From positions 1,302,001 to 1,366,000 of the forward strand of contig NZ_CP118946.1 in assembly GCF_029011175.1 (NCBI RefSeq): a stretch of DNA of 64,000 bases, read 5' to 3'. The stretch comes from Winkia neuii (GTDB lineage Bacteria; Actinomycetota; Actinomycetes; Actinomycetales; Actinomycetaceae). The position numbers were made by a program, and so were the translations under genes. This document shows, one piece after another, positions 26,386 through 35,730 of the stretch. A model generated the notes under the pieces. It was not told the DNA's origin. It made no database searches and saw nothing but the letters and a program-made list of their open reading frames with translations. Every line of letters starts with the position of its first letter. The stretch's first letter is position 1.

Positions 26386-28080
26386 GTGGATAGCGAAGAC
26401 CCAGTTTCAGACCTAACCAGGCGCTTGCGCGAAAACTACGACCCGGAAGTAGGTCATGAAGTAGACCAGAGCCCAGCAACTTTAGTCTCTTTACTGCAAG
26501 AATCGGCAGCCAAGTGGCCAGATCGGGTAGCAACAGATTTCATGGGCGCCACCTTGACTTATTCCGAGCTGGAAGAACAGTCGCGAAAAGCCGCTAGCGC
26601 AATGGCAAACATGGGTGTCACAGCCGGTGATCGGGTCAGTTTAATATTACCCAACTGCCCGCAGTTCATTTGCGGCTTTTTTGGCGCATTAGCATTGGGG
26701 GCAATTGCGGTAGCACATAATCCGCTAGCCCCAGCGTCAGAGCTCCACACCGAAATCGAACGTGTCGATTCTAAATTGGTACTAGCCTGGCAAAAAACCG
26801 TCTCCAAGGTTGCCAGCCTGTCCGTGCCCGTACTGTCCGTAGATCTGGTAGCAGCACTGCCTGCAAAACTTCGGCTCGCACTGAAACTTCCGATCCCCAA
26901 AGCACGCAAGATGCGCGCACAGCTTTGCGAAAAAGTACCAGCCTCTATCCCCTCCTTTGACAAGCTAGCAAAGAAGGCAACACCACTCAGCACCCCGGCT
27001 GCAATTGACCCGGACGACACCGTCGCAATGCTGCATACAGGCGGAACAACAGGGTCACCAAAGTCGGTCATGCTCTCGAACACGAACCTAGTGTCCAACT
27101 CTCGGGCAGCTGCACAGTGGGTTACGCCCCTCCTTTCACCTCACGAAACCATTTATGCCGTACTACCGTTTTTCCACGCATTCGGAATGACATTGGTAAT
27201 GCTCTCGGGCTTTCTGGTTGGTGCCACCCAAGTGGTATTTCCCAAATTTGACGAGTCGCTCTGCCTAGACGCCATGAAGCGCCGCCCCTGCACTTTCATG
27301 ATTGGCGTTCCCCCGATGTTCTCTCGCCTATTGAAAGCGGCACAAAAGGCAGGCATTGCCTTAGACAGCATCAACTACACAATCTCTGGTGCCATGCCCT
27401 TGAAGAAGAAAGACGCACAGGCCTGGGCAAGCGCCACTAACGCTCCAGTTATCGAAGGTTACGGTATGACGGAGACGTCGCCCATCGTGACCGGATCGCC
27501 CCTCAGCTCCACCAGAGTCGGCACCCTTGGCTTACCGTTCCCTTCGATCCAGGTTCGCCTAGTCAGCTTGGAGGATCCCACCAAAGACGTGGACGACGAG
27601 GCCGGCGAGCCTGGTGAGCTCATAGTTAAAGGGCCCGGATGCAGCGCAGGATATTGGAATAACCCTGAAGAATCCAAAAACCTTTACACTACGGAAGGCT
27701 GGCTGCGCACCGGCGACATAGCCATAAACGACGACGGCTACCTTGCACTAGCTGACCGGCGGAAAGAGCTAATCCTTTGCGGTGGATTTAACGTCTATCC
27801 ATCTGCGGTAGAAAACGCCATCCGCAAGCTAGACGAAGTAGAAGATGTTGCCGTTGTTGGCATGCCCGACGAAGATCGCGGAGAGGTAGTCACTGCAGCC
27901 ATCGTCCCAGCTCAAGGACGCACCCCTACCCTTGCCAAGATTCGCGAGCAAATCGTAGAAGATTTGCCAAGATACGCACTTCCCCGGCAGATGTTTCTGG
28001 TAGACAAACTAGCCACCTCGGATTTAGGAAAGGTGGTGCGCCGGCGAGTACGGGATGAGCTTCTGCAGCGGCAGCGCTAG
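26386..28080 (+). CDS. Long-chain acyl-CoA synthetase (AMP-binding enzyme)
   Basis: Activates a fatty acid to acyl-CoA through an acyl-AMP. Motifs: P-loop-like [48 protein letters not shown], and a C-terminal Lys in [12 protein letters not shown] that catalyses adenylation. 564 residues. Starts at GTG with only a weak ribosome binding site. It follows serA by 43 bases and converges on nrdR with a 4-base overlap at the stops. FadD-type is most likely; the acid used cannot be told. Confidence 0.88.
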   Translation: MDSEDPVSDLTRRLRENYDPEVGHEVDQSPATLVSLLQESAAKWPDRVATDFMGATLTYSELEEQSRKAASAMANMGVTAGDRVSLILPNCPQFICGFFGALALGAIAVAHNPLAPASELHTEIERVDSKLVLAWQKTVSKVASLSVPVLSVDLVAALPAKLRLALKLPIPKARKMRAQLCEKVPASIPSFDKLAKKATPLSTPAAIDPDDTVAMLHTGGTTGSPKSVMLSNTNLVSNSRAAAQWVTPLLSPHETIYAVLPFFHAFGMTLVMLSGFLVGATQVVFPKFDESLCLDAMKRRPCTFMIGVPPMFSRLLKAAQKAGIALDSINYTISGAMPLKKKDAQAWASATNAPVIEGYGMTETSPIVTGSPLSSTRVGTLGLPFPSIQVRLVSLEDPTKDVDDEAGEPGELIVKGPGCSAGYWNNPEESKNLYTTEGWLRTGDIAINDDGYLALADRRKELILCGGFNVYPSAVENAIRKLDEVEDVAVVGMPDEDRGEVVTAAIVPAQGRTPTLAKIREQIVEDLPRYALPRQMFLVDKLATSDLGKVVRRRVRDELLQRQR

Positions 28081-28532
28081 CGCTTCTGCTGTTCAGCCCG
28101 CAGCTGCTTAATGGCCTCCTCGAAATCGTTCAAGGAGTCGTAGTCGAGATACACCGAGGCGAACCGCAAATAAGCAACAACATCCAGGTCGCGCAGAGGT
28201 TGCAAAATTGCGCGGCCCACATCCTGGGTAGTGATTTGCGCCCTCCCCGACCCACGCAGGTCCTCTTCGACCTTCTGCGCTAGTAGGGCCAGATCATCCT
28301 GGCTAACTGGCCGGCCTTGACAGGCCTTCCGAACTCCTGAAATAACCTTCCCTCTGGAGAAAGGCTCTATGACCCCGGAACGCTTCAGCACGGTTAGCCC
28401 AGCAGTTTCCTGAGTAGTAAAACGACGATTGCAATGAGGGCACTGCCTCCTACGCCTAATAGCCATACCGTCGTCAGTGGTTCGAGAATCTACTACTCGC
28501 GAATCGGGATGCTGACAAAAGGGACAGTGCAA
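28077..28532 (-). CDS. nrdR: NrdR transcriptional repressor of ribonucleotide reductase
   Basis: Zinc-ribbon (Cys3, Cys6, Cys31, Cys34) plus ATP-cone domain (about 49-139; [16 protein letters not shown]); senses ATP/dATP and represses nrd genes. 151 residues. It lies 24 bases behind the LysM gene that faces lexA, so it is probably read from the LexA-controlled promoter. No ribonucleotide reductase gene is in the window. Confidence 0.97.
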   Translation of the reverse strand: MHCPFCQHPDSRVVDSRTTDDGMAIRRRRQCPHCNRRFTTQETAGLTVLKRSGVIEPFSRGKVISGVRKACQGRPVSQDDLALLAQKVEEDLRGSGRAQITTQDVGRAILQPLRDLDVVAYLRFASVYLDYDSLNDFEEAIKQLRAEQQKR

Positions 28533-28556
28533 AAGGGCCTCCAGAGCTGGGCAGCC

Positions 28557-28961
28557 TCACCGCGATGGCACAGAGAGCTGCTGGCCAGGGTGGAGCTGTG
28601 AGGACTGCAAACCATTTAGTTCTTTTATGTGTTCTACAGTATCAGCAACCGACACATCCGCAGCGACATATTTAGCAATAGACCACAAAGTGTCCCCACT
28701 GGAGACCGTGTAGGAGACAGTCGGCCCATCGTAGGTGGCCCCCGGCAGCGAAAGCCCCAAGGCCGAACCCAAGAAAACCGCTACTGCCAGGGAAACTAAC
28801 ATTCCCAGCCGCTGCAGAGCACTAACGGTAGTAGCGGAGTCAACTTTTTGCTGTTTTAATACCGAACTCTTGCTCCCCTGCAGCCTTCGCAAGTAGGCAG
28901 CGTCAACGACCTGCAGATGGCGTACCGGCCGAATTTCTGGGGTGATAGGCAGAGCGGACAT
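28557..28961 (-). CDS. LysM membrane protein, DivS/ChiZ/YneA-like SOS division inhibitor
   Basis: 134 residues: cytoplasmic N-terminus, one membrane helix (about 50-72), and one extracellular LysM peptidoglycan-binding domain (VSYTVSSGDTLWSIAKYVA to HPGQQLSVPSR). ATG at 28961 follows GGAAGC; longer frames upstream run through the SOS boxes. Divergent to lexA and upstream of nrdR, exactly the place of Rv2719c/ChiZ in Mycobacterium and DivS in Corynebacterium, which halt division during DNA damage. Function is inferred from topology, context and boxes. Confidence 0.85.
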   Translation of the reverse strand: MSALPITPEIRPVRHLQVVDAAYLRRLQGSKSSVLKQQKVDSATTVSALQRLGMLVSLAVAVFLGSALGLSLPGATYDGPTVSYTVSSGDTLWSIAKYVAADVSVADTVEHIKELNGLQSSQLHPGQQLSVPSR

Positions 28962-28971
28962 CAGCTTCCTT

Positions 28972-28987
28972 TCGAACATCTGTTCGT
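28972..28987. promoter_or_regulatory. LexA (SOS) box 1
   Basis: TCGAAC-ATCT-GTTCGT, one base from the palindromic TCGAAC-N4-GTTCGA consensus; ends 11 bases before the LysM gene start codon on its upstream side. Confidence 0.85.
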
Positions 28988-29002
28988 CGAACACTTGTAC
29001 GA
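28987..29002. promoter_or_regulatory. LexA (SOS) box 2
   Basis: TCGAAC-ACTT-GTACGA, one mismatch to consensus; shares its first base with the last base of box 1, so the two boxes are in direct tandem. Confidence 0.8.
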
Positions 29003-29033
29003 TACAGCTTACCTGGAGACATTTCAAGACTCT

Positions 29034-29049
29034 TCGAACAAATGTTTGC
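29034..29049. promoter_or_regulatory. LexA (SOS) box 3
   Basis: TCGAAC-AAAT-GTTTGC, two mismatches to consensus; about 85 bases upstream of lexA and the closest of the three to it, so the likely autoregulatory site. Confidence 0.75.
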
Positions 29050-29131
29050 TTTGCGTCTTTCAGCCCCGTAAGCTCTTCATACGCACAGAAAAACATCCAC
29101 CACTGACAAATGGTGACAAGGGGGATTTTCA

Positions 29132-29794
29132 ATGACCTCGCCGGATCCGAACCTGCTTCCCAAAAGGACCCAACAGGTGCTCCAGGCTCTCAGCCAGGCA
29201 ATCGAGGCAACTGGCTATCCGCCGTCCTTGCGTGAACTGGGAAAAGAAGTAGGACTCCGCTCTCCCTCCTCAATCAAGCATCAGCTGGATCTACTTGAAG
29301 AAGCGGGCTTCATCACCCGCCGCTCGTCTCGCCCTCGCGCCATCGAGGTAGTCGGCAGAGCTAAGCCTGAAAAAAAAACCGGGCTGGTCCCGGTACCGGT
29401 GGCAAGCTCCGAGGGCGGCACAGCAACTAGCGTTCCCCTAGTCGGAAAAATTGCGGCAGGCGCGCCTATCACCGCCGAACAACATGTCGAGGATGTCTAC
29501 ACCCTGCCACAGGAGCTAACAGGCAGAGGCGAATTATTCATGCTGCAGGTACAAGGCGAATCCATGGTTGATGCGGCCATCTGCGACGGCGACTTCGTTG
29601 TAGTGCGGGTCCAGCCGGACGCAGAAGAAGGGCAGATCGTCGCCGCTCTAGTAGATGGGGAAGCAACCGTTAAGGTCCTCTCGAGGAAAGATGGTCACCA
29701 GTGGCTGCTGCCCAGAAACGAAAACTACGCGCCCATACCGGGCGATGAAGCCACGATTATGGGGCGCGTAGTTACGGTAATGCGTTCCCTCTAG
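29132..29794 (+). CDS. lexA: LexA SOS repressor
   Basis: Winged helix-turn-helix at the N-terminus (YPPSLRELGKEVGLRSPSSI) and S24 self-cleaving domain with the Ala109-Gly110 cleavage bond, Ser144 (GESMVDAAI) and Lys181 (EATVKVLS). 220 residues. AAGGGGG precedes the ATG. It diverges from the LysM-nrdR pair with three LexA boxes between, and converges on ldh with three bases between stops. RecA, which triggers cleavage, is encoded 9 kb away with its own box. Confidence 0.98.
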   Translation: MTSPDPNLLPKRTQQVLQALSQAIEATGYPPSLRELGKEVGLRSPSSIKHQLDLLEEAGFITRRSSRPRAIEVVGRAKPEKKTGLVPVPVASSEGGTATSVPLVGKIAAGAPITAEQHVEDVYTLPQELTGRGELFMLQVQGESMVDAAICDGDFVVVRVQPDAEEGQIVAALVDGEATVKVLSRKDGHQWLLPRNENYAPIPGDEATIMGRVVTVMRSL

Positions 29795-29797
29795 TTG

Positions 29798-30787
29798 TTA
29801 GTAGCCTAGCGACCTAGCTACCTCACGCAGACGCTGTGCCGATTCAGTCAGGCCATCGCGTTCGTGCAAAGTGAGCGGCGGCACCAGTACTCTACCTGCA
29901 CCCTTACGAGAAGTAATCGCAGGGGCCGCCATGCAGACGCCAGAAATGCCGTGCCAATCTTCCAATAGGGTCGAGATGGTCAGCACCCGATGCTCATCAC
30001 GCAGCACTGCGCTAACAATGTTCGTTGCAGCGAGGCCGATCGCATAGTTGGTGGCACCCTTACCTTCAATGATGGTGTAGGCGGAGTCCACTACCTGTTG
30101 CGCTATCTCGGCACGCAGATCGGAATCAAAGAGACGGTCATTCAGAGTCTTCCCCCAGTGCCGCAAAGGCACGTTTCCGATTTCTGCGGAAGACCACAGC
30201 GGGATCTCGCTATCGCCGTGCTCGCCAGCAATGTATGCGTGAATATTCTGTACAGCCACTCCCGTCTCTTGAGATACCAGGTAGCGAAGACGAGAAGTAT
30301 CGAGCACCGTACCGGAACCGAACATTTGGTTTCGAGGCAGACCCGAAATCTTGAGCGAGGCGTAGGTGACTACGTCCACCGGATTGGTGACCAGCATGTA
30401 CACCGCGTTAGGAGCTACCTCCAAAAGCTGGGGGATCAGCTTTTCCATCAGGCCCACCGTAGCTGCGGCTAGATCAAGCCGCGACTGGCCCGGTTTCTGC
30501 TTCGCGCCTGCAGTAACCACCACTACGTCCGCGCCGCGCACGACCTCGATGTCCGAAGACCCGATCACCGAGCCGACCGGGGTGAACTGAATACCGTGGG
30601 CAATGTCCAAGGCCTCGGCCTTGACCTTCTTTTCATTAATGTCATAAAGAACGACTTCTCGGGCGTCCCCGCGGATAACAGACGCATAAGCAAGCGCAGT
30701 TCCTACAGCTCCTGCCCCAATGATGGCAACTTTTGAAGGATGCCCCTCTGATCCCGATGGGTACAGGGTTGTGGCACGTTCAGACAT
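29798..30787 (-). CDS. ldh: L-lactate dehydrogenase
   Basis: Reduces pyruvate to L-lactate with NADH, regenerating NAD in fermentation. NAD fold GAGAVGTALAYA, NPVDVVTYASLKISGLP, SGTVLDTSRLRY and the catalytic His in AGEHGDSEIPLWS. The Q in the AKQKPGQSR loop fits lactate rather than malate specificity. 329 residues, with a slightly long N-terminus; a later start is possible. Suggests a fermentative, facultatively anaerobic lifestyle. Confidence 0.95.
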   Translation of the reverse strand: MSERATTLYPSGSEGHPSKVAIIGAGAVGTALAYASVIRGDAREVVLYDINEKKVKAEALDIAHGIQFTPVGSVIGSSDIEVVRGADVVVVTAGAKQKPGQSRLDLAAATVGLMEKLIPQLLEVAPNAVYMLVTNPVDVVTYASLKISGLPRNQMFGSGTVLDTSRLRYLVSQETGVAVQNIHAYIAGEHGDSEIPLWSSAEIGNVPLRHWGKTLNDRLFDSDLRAEIAQQVVDSAYTIIEGKGATNYAIGLAATNIVSAVLRDEHRVLTISTLLEDWHGISGVCMAAPAITSRKGAGRVLVPPLTLHERDGLTESAQRLREVARSLGY

Positions 30788-30854
30788 CTATTTCCTCCGT
30801 GTAAGGCAAAGTATGTACCAACATTTTATCTGGCCAACTACCGAAGGTTAAGAG

Positions 30855-32759
30855 CTAAAGGCCTACGTTGTCTTTCAACCTCGCCAACGCCCCTACCGCC
30901 ACTTCTTGCGAACGAGTAGGCCACATTTTTGGCAGTGATGACAACAAAAACCTGCCATATCCCTTCGAGTACAGACGCGGATCTAATAAAGCGACCATAC
31001 CCTTGTCATAACTTGTCCGGACCAATCGTCCCGCTCCCTGAGCTAAAAGCAGCGCGGCATGCACAAGCGATACTCCCGTGAATCCAGACCTACCCGCCGC
31101 ATTCGCGGCATCGGACAACGCAGAGGTAATGGGATCATCAGGCCGCGGGAAAGGAATTCGGTCGATGGTAACCAATCTGCACGCTGGCCCCGGGATATCT
31201 ACTCCCTGCCAAAGCGAGATAGTCCCGGCCAGGACTGCATTGCCGTCCTCACGGAAAGCCTTTATCAGCGACGGCAGGTAATCTTCCCCCTGCACGAACA
31301 CGGGAAGATCGGTGTGTTCACGCAAGTATTCGCCGCCAAGCTGCGCGGCCCTGCGAGAGGTGAAAAGGCACAGTGCTCCCCCACCACTTGCCTTAACCAA
31401 TTCACCGATCTCGGCTAGCAGCTGCGGACTAGGTCCGTCCCTTCCGGGCTGAGGTAGCTGAGGGATGTACATAATCGCCTGGTGGGGGTAGTCGAATGGA
31501 GAACCTACATCCAGCCCTTTCCAAGTTTCCGCCAGCTGCGCGCCGAGTCTATTCGCCATGGCATCAAAACTATTTCCCAGACACAGAGTGGCCGAAGTGG
31601 CAACGACCTTGTGATTGCCATACAGCCGGGAGGCAATCGGGCGAGCCACATCTAAGGGGGCAGAGCACAGGCGCCTACGCTCCTCCGCATCTTCGGTTAT
31701 CCAATTGACTCGAACTGCCGGATCGTCAATCAGAATCGCATCGATCGAATCGATTGCCGAGATCAGTTCCGCCCTGGCAACACGTTTCTTGTTGTCGGTG
31801 TTCTCTTTCCCGTCACCAATTGTTTCGAGGGCGTCTCGCATGGCTGATCCTGCACTCACCAATGCCCCGTGCAGCCCAGAGGGAAGCGCCTTTATCCGAC
31901 CGGAGACAGATTCCTTCAGCCCTTGCGCCAATGCCGATGCCGCCTCTTCAATCTTTGCAGCCGGTACGCCGGTGGCCCGTCTAGCGAGGCGAGCTAGTCG
32001 CAAAAGGCTCGCATCGGAGATCTCGACTGTTCCTTGAGATCGAATCCGCCCATCCAATTCGTGGGCCTCATCGACTACCAGGACGTCGAACTCTCCTAAC
32101 AGCTCGGCCTCCGTCATAGCCTGCACTCCCAGGATGGAATGATTGGTGACTACAACGTCGGCCTCGGCGGCCGCCTTTCGGGCATTCCTTGGAAAACATT
32201 CGGTGGCAAAAGGACACGATTCGCCCACACATTCGTTCTTCGTTACTGAGACTCCCCGCCAAATCTTGTCAGTTACCCCCGGGCTCATGTCGTCGCGGTC
32301 GCCAGTGGAGGTCTCTTCTGCCCACTCGCGTACCCGGAGTACTTCGGCTCCGGTGGCAGTTACTTCAAGTTCGTCAAAAAGGCCAGCCTGGTCCTCTGGC
32401 GCCATGGTTTTGAGCTTGCAGACGTAATTGGTCCACCCCTTCAGCAGCGCGATCCGCGGCGCTTTCCCAAGGACTTTCTTCACTGCCTTTTGTACTGCCG
32501 GGATGTCTCCGCCAACCAACTGCCTTTGCAAGATCAAAGTTGCTGTAGAAATCACGACTCGGCGGGACTCTTCGACCGCTTCCGTGAGTAACGGAGCCAA
32601 GTATCCCAAAGATTTGCCCGTGCCAGTACCAGCCTGTACTAGTAGAACTTGGTCACGAGACAGGTCCCAGATAGCGTTTGCCATCTGCGTCTGTCCGTCC
32701 CGGGGAACCCCGCCGAGGACGGCCACCGCCTCTGCTAGGACTTTCTCGCCTTTATTCAT
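30855..32759 (-). CDS. dinG: DinG/XPD-type ATP-dependent DNA helicase
   Basis: Superfamily 2 5'-3' helicase. Walker A AGTGTGKSLGYL (43-54), four cysteines placed for a [4Fe-4S] cluster (Cys114, Cys177, Cys182, Cys188), DEAH box VVDEAHEL (230-233 is DEAH), and C-terminal QGVDIPGPACRLVTIDRIPF and QGAGRLVRT. 634 residues. It overlaps the end of hflX by eight bases. No LexA box was seen near it despite the dinG name. Confidence 0.92.
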   Translation of the reverse strand: MNKGEKVLAEAVAVLGGVPRDGQTQMANAIWDLSRDQVLLVQAGTGTGKSLGYLAPLLTEAVEESRRVVISTATLILQRQLVGGDIPAVQKAVKKVLGKAPRIALLKGWTNYVCKLKTMAPEDQAGLFDELEVTATGAEVLRVREWAEETSTGDRDDMSPGVTDKIWRGVSVTKNECVGESCPFATECFPRNARKAAAEADVVVTNHSILGVQAMTEAELLGEFDVLVVDEAHELDGRIRSQGTVEISDASLLRLARLARRATGVPAAKIEEAASALAQGLKESVSGRIKALPSGLHGALVSAGSAMRDALETIGDGKENTDNKKRVARAELISAIDSIDAILIDDPAVRVNWITEDAEERRRLCSAPLDVARPIASRLYGNHKVVATSATLCLGNSFDAMANRLGAQLAETWKGLDVGSPFDYPHQAIMYIPQLPQPGRDGPSPQLLAEIGELVKASGGGALCLFTSRRAAQLGGEYLREHTDLPVFVQGEDYLPSLIKAFREDGNAVLAGTISLWQGVDIPGPACRLVTIDRIPFPRPDDPITSALSDAANAAGRSGFTGVSLVHAALLLAQGAGRLVRTSYDKGMVALLDPRLYSKGYGRFLLSSLPKMWPTRSQEVAVGALARLKDNVGL

Positions 32760-34221
32760 CTACTGCTGCGTCCTGCAGAAGACCGGCAAGGTCAGCCCTG
32801 GCCATCCCGCGCAAGCGAGTTCCAGACGCGGTGTAGTCGATCTGGTCTATTTGGGCCTCTTCATGTGCCCGGCCCACCAAGTCTCCTCTGGAGAAGGGAA
32901 TGACTAGATCAATCGGCACGTCAGGATGCGGCAACATCCTTTCAATGGCTAATTTCAGTTCGGCTATTCCCTGCCCAGTGCGAGCAGACACAACAACCGA
33001 ATTCTTATGTTTAGACCGCAGCACCGCTATGCGTTCTTTTGAAGCCAAGTCTGCCTTATTCAGCACCATCAGCTGGGGAATATCCATGGCGCCCTCTATA
33101 TCGGCGAGCACCTTTCGAACGGCTCTGATCTGCGCCTCCGGATCCGGGTGAGCAGCATCTACAACGTGCAACAGCAGATCCGCCTGGGCAACCTCCTCCA
33201 GCGTCGACCTAAAAGCCTCCACCAGCTGGTGCGGCAAGTTTGATACGAACCCCACTGTGTCGGTGAGGGTATAGCTCCTCCCCTCAGGGGTCTCAGCTTT
33301 ACGAACGGTAGGATCCAGCGTCGCAAACAATTCGTCAGCAACCATAATCTGGCTCCCCACCAATGCGTTAAGTAAAGAGGATTTGCCCGCGTTGGTATAC
33401 CCGACCACCACCGCGGCAGGCGTATTAGTACGGGTGCGGCCCGACCTCTTAGTGTCCCGCGCTGCCTTCATTCCCGCTATTTGCTTGCGCAGACGAGCCA
33501 TGCGGTGCCTAATCCGCCGCCTGTCCATTTCAATCTTGGTTTCACCGGGACCACGCGAACCGATGCCTTCACCGGCTGCAGCCCGACCACCGGCCTGCCT
33601 GGAAAGAGATTTACCCCACCCGCGCAGTCTAGGAAGCATGTATTCAAGCTGAGCAAGTTCCACCTGCGCTTTTCCCTCGCGGGATTTGGCGTGCTGGGCA
33701 AAAATATCCAGGATCAATGCGGTACGATCAACCACCTTTACCTTCACCACGTCCTCGAGGCCGCGCCGCTGAGACGGAGGTAATTCGCCATCGACAATCA
33801 CCGTATCAGCATCCACAGAGTGCACCAGATCCCGCAGTTCACGCGCCTTTCCCGAGCCCAGGTATGTACCCGGATCCGGCTTTTCGCGGCGCTGCAAAAC
33901 ACCGTCCAAGACAAGAGAGCCGGCAGTTTGAGCAAGAGCAGCAAGTTCACGCAACGAATCCTCAGCTTTAGCAGCGTCAGCAGTGTAGATCCCCACCAAC
34001 ACGACCCGTTCCAGAGCCAATCGCTGATATTCGACCGATTCAATAGCGTCCTCGGAATGGTTCAGGCCACTGACCCGACGAAGGGCCCGTCGCTCTTCGC
34101 GCTCCATCGCGCCAGCGTCGGCGGACGTATCCATACCCTCAGTGGATTCCAGGGCCGTACCGGTCCGGGCCAAAATTCGCGCCACGACGTCTTCAGCGCG
34201 ATCTTTATTATCCTGCTTCAT
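32752..34221 (-). CDS. hflX: HflX ribosome-associated GTPase
   Basis: GTPase that splits stalled 70S ribosomes. N-terminal HflX domain (TYLGSGKARELRDLV, VDGELPPSQRRGLED, VVDRTALILDIFAQHA), a linker with GPGETKIEMDRRRIRHR, then the G domain: GYTNAGKSSLLNAL (G1), TDTVGFVSNLPHQLVEAFRS (G3), NKADL (G4). 489 residues with an N-terminal extension usual in actinobacteria. Mycobacterial HflX affects macrolide tolerance. dapF, its usual upstream neighbour, is absent. Confidence 0.96.
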   Translation of the reverse strand: MKQDNKDRAEDVVARILARTGTALESTEGMDTSADAGAMEREERRALRRVSGLNHSEDAIESVEYQRLALERVVLVGIYTADAAKAEDSLRELAALAQTAGSLVLDGVLQRREKPDPGTYLGSGKARELRDLVHSVDADTVIVDGELPPSQRRGLEDVVKVKVVDRTALILDIFAQHAKSREGKAQVELAQLEYMLPRLRGWGKSLSRQAGGRAAAGEGIGSRGPGETKIEMDRRRIRHRMARLRKQIAGMKAARDTKRSGRTRTNTPAAVVVGYTNAGKSSLLNALVGSQIMVADELFATLDPTVRKAETPEGRSYTLTDTVGFVSNLPHQLVEAFRSTLEEVAQADLLLHVVDAAHPDPEAQIRAVRKVLADIEGAMDIPQLMVLNKADLASKERIAVLRSKHKNSVVVSARTGQGIAELKLAIERMLPHPDVPIDLVIPFSRGDLVGRAHEEAQIDQIDYTASGTRLRGMARADLAGLLQDAAVDE

Positions 34222-34253
34222 ACAACCTTTCGTGCCCCTGTAATCTAGAGGCG

Positions 34254-34847
34254 ATGACTGAACACTATTTTACCGAAGCAGCCCCTGCAGCTGAAGCCGA
34301 GCTGGAATCACTACACGTTTCTCTTCGCGGTCGCCCCCACGACGTGCACGTAGCTGCGAAAGTTTTTTCTGCGCACACCCTGGATAAGGCTACTAAGATC
34401 CTTCTGGATGCCGTTCCTGCCCCCACCGCTCCTGCCCTGGATCTAGGTTGCGGATGGGGCCCTATTGCCCTGGCACTAACTGACGAACTCGATGGCGAGG
34501 TGTGGGCCGTCGATGTCACCGAGCGTGCTCTAGATCTAACCCGTCGCAATGCTCCAGGGGCCACGGTTGCACATGCTGACAAGGCGTTTGCGGAACTTTC
34601 CAAGCGAGGACGTCCGCTGCGTACTATCTGGTCCAATCCTCCAATTCGCATTGGGAAGGAAGCCCTGCACAGGTTGCTTCAAACATGGCTTGCCCTGCTG
34701 GCACCCGACGGGGAAGCATACCTGGTAGTAGCTCGTAACCTGGGAGCAGATTCGTTGGCAAAGTGGTTGGGCGAGCAAGGCTTTGAGGTTGCCAAGGTCT
34801 CCTCGAAGAAAGGATTCAGAATTCTGCGAGTCAGGCCTACCGAGTAA
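34254..34847 (+). CDS. Class I SAM-dependent methyltransferase (RsmC/RlmG-like)
   Basis: 197-residue MTS-domain methyltransferase. SAM-binding DLGCGWGPIALAL, acidic residue of strand 2 in VWAVDVTERALDL, and catalytic-type motif SNPPIRIGK used for exocyclic guanine N2 in rRNA enzymes (RsmC, RlmG). It is a single plus-strand gene between divergent hflX and convergent miaA, overlapping the end of miaA by 11 bases. Target (16S or 23S guanine) is inference. Confidence 0.85.
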   Translation: MTEHYFTEAAPAAEAELESLHVSLRGRPHDVHVAAKVFSAHTLDKATKILLDAVPAPTAPALDLGCGWGPIALALTDELDGEVWAVDVTERALDLTRRNAPGATVAHADKAFAELSKRGRPLRTIWSNPPIRIGKEALHRLLQTWLALLAPDGEAYLVVARNLGADSLAKWLGEQGFEVAKVSSKKGFRILRVRPTE

Positions 34848-35730
34848 GTGCTCGGGTGGCGAAGGACAGTGCCTCATCCGGTGTCGCGAACCAGCTAATG
34901 CGATCGTCCCGCTTGAACCATTTCCACTGTTTCTTTGCTAGTTTTCGCGTCGCCAAAGCATTTTGCTCCGTGGCAGTAGCCAGATCGATCTTCCCATCTA
35001 GATAATCGATCATCTGCGGGTAGCCCGTTGCCGCCCGCGCTGTGGGCGCCTCGCGTAGTCCCTTCTGCAGTAGCGCCTGGACCTCTTCAACAAGGCCCTG
35101 CTCTACCATCTGCGCACAGCGTTTTTCGATCCGAGAGGACAGCACTTCCGCGTCGGGACGAAGCCCTATTTGCAGAGTGTCCGCGTAATGGTATTCGCCG
35201 GTGGGCATAGTTGCCGAGAACGGCCTCCCAGTAAGCTGTATTACCTCTAAAGCTCGCACCACCCGTCTGCCGTTAGAAGGCAGAATATTCGAAGCGGCCA
35301 GCGGATCTAGGGTAGCTAGAGTTTTATGCAGCTCAACGCTACCTACCGCTTCCAATTGGTCCTGAAAATGCGATCGGATCTTCGGATCCGTACCTGGAAA
35401 GATAAGCTCGTCCAGGAGCGCCCGCACGTACAATCCCGAGCCCCCGCAAACCACGGGCACCTTGCCTCTAGCAATGATTGCCTCAGCGTCTTCACGTGCG
35501 TGCTGCTGGTACGCAGCCACAGACGCCCTCTGGGACAGGTCCAGCACATCGATCTGGTGGTGCGGAATACCACCGGCTTCCGCTTCGGTCACCTTCGCGG
35601 TACCAATGTCCATGCCGTGATACAGCTGAAAGGCATCAGCAGAAATGACTTCCCCACCGAACTCTTGCGCGAGCGCCACCGCCAGAGAGGTCTTCCCCGT
35701 GGCCGTGGCACCAACTACTGCAATGATCAC
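34837..35730 (-). CDS. miaA: tRNA dimethylallyltransferase
   Basis: Prenylates A37 of tRNAs reading UNN codons. P-loop [43 protein letters not shown] and [12 protein letters not shown] are family motifs. 297 residues. Starts inside the end of miaB (ATGA overlap), and MiaB methylthiolates the same base, so the two modification steps are translationally coupled. Confidence 0.96.
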   Translation of the reverse strand: MIIAVVGATATGKTSLAVALAQEFGGEVISADAFQLYHGMDIGTAKVTEAEAGGIPHHQIDVLDLSQRASVAAYQQHAREDAEAIIARGKVPVVCGGSGLYVRALLDELIFPGTDPKIRSHFQDQLEAVGSVELHKTLATLDPLAASNILPSNGRRVVRALEVIQLTGRPFSATMPTGEYHYADTLQIGLRPDAEVLSSRIEKRCAQMVEQGLVEEVQALLQKGLREAPTARAATGYPQMIDYLDGKIDLATATEQNALATRKLAKKQWKWFKRDDRISWFATPDEALSFATRALTR

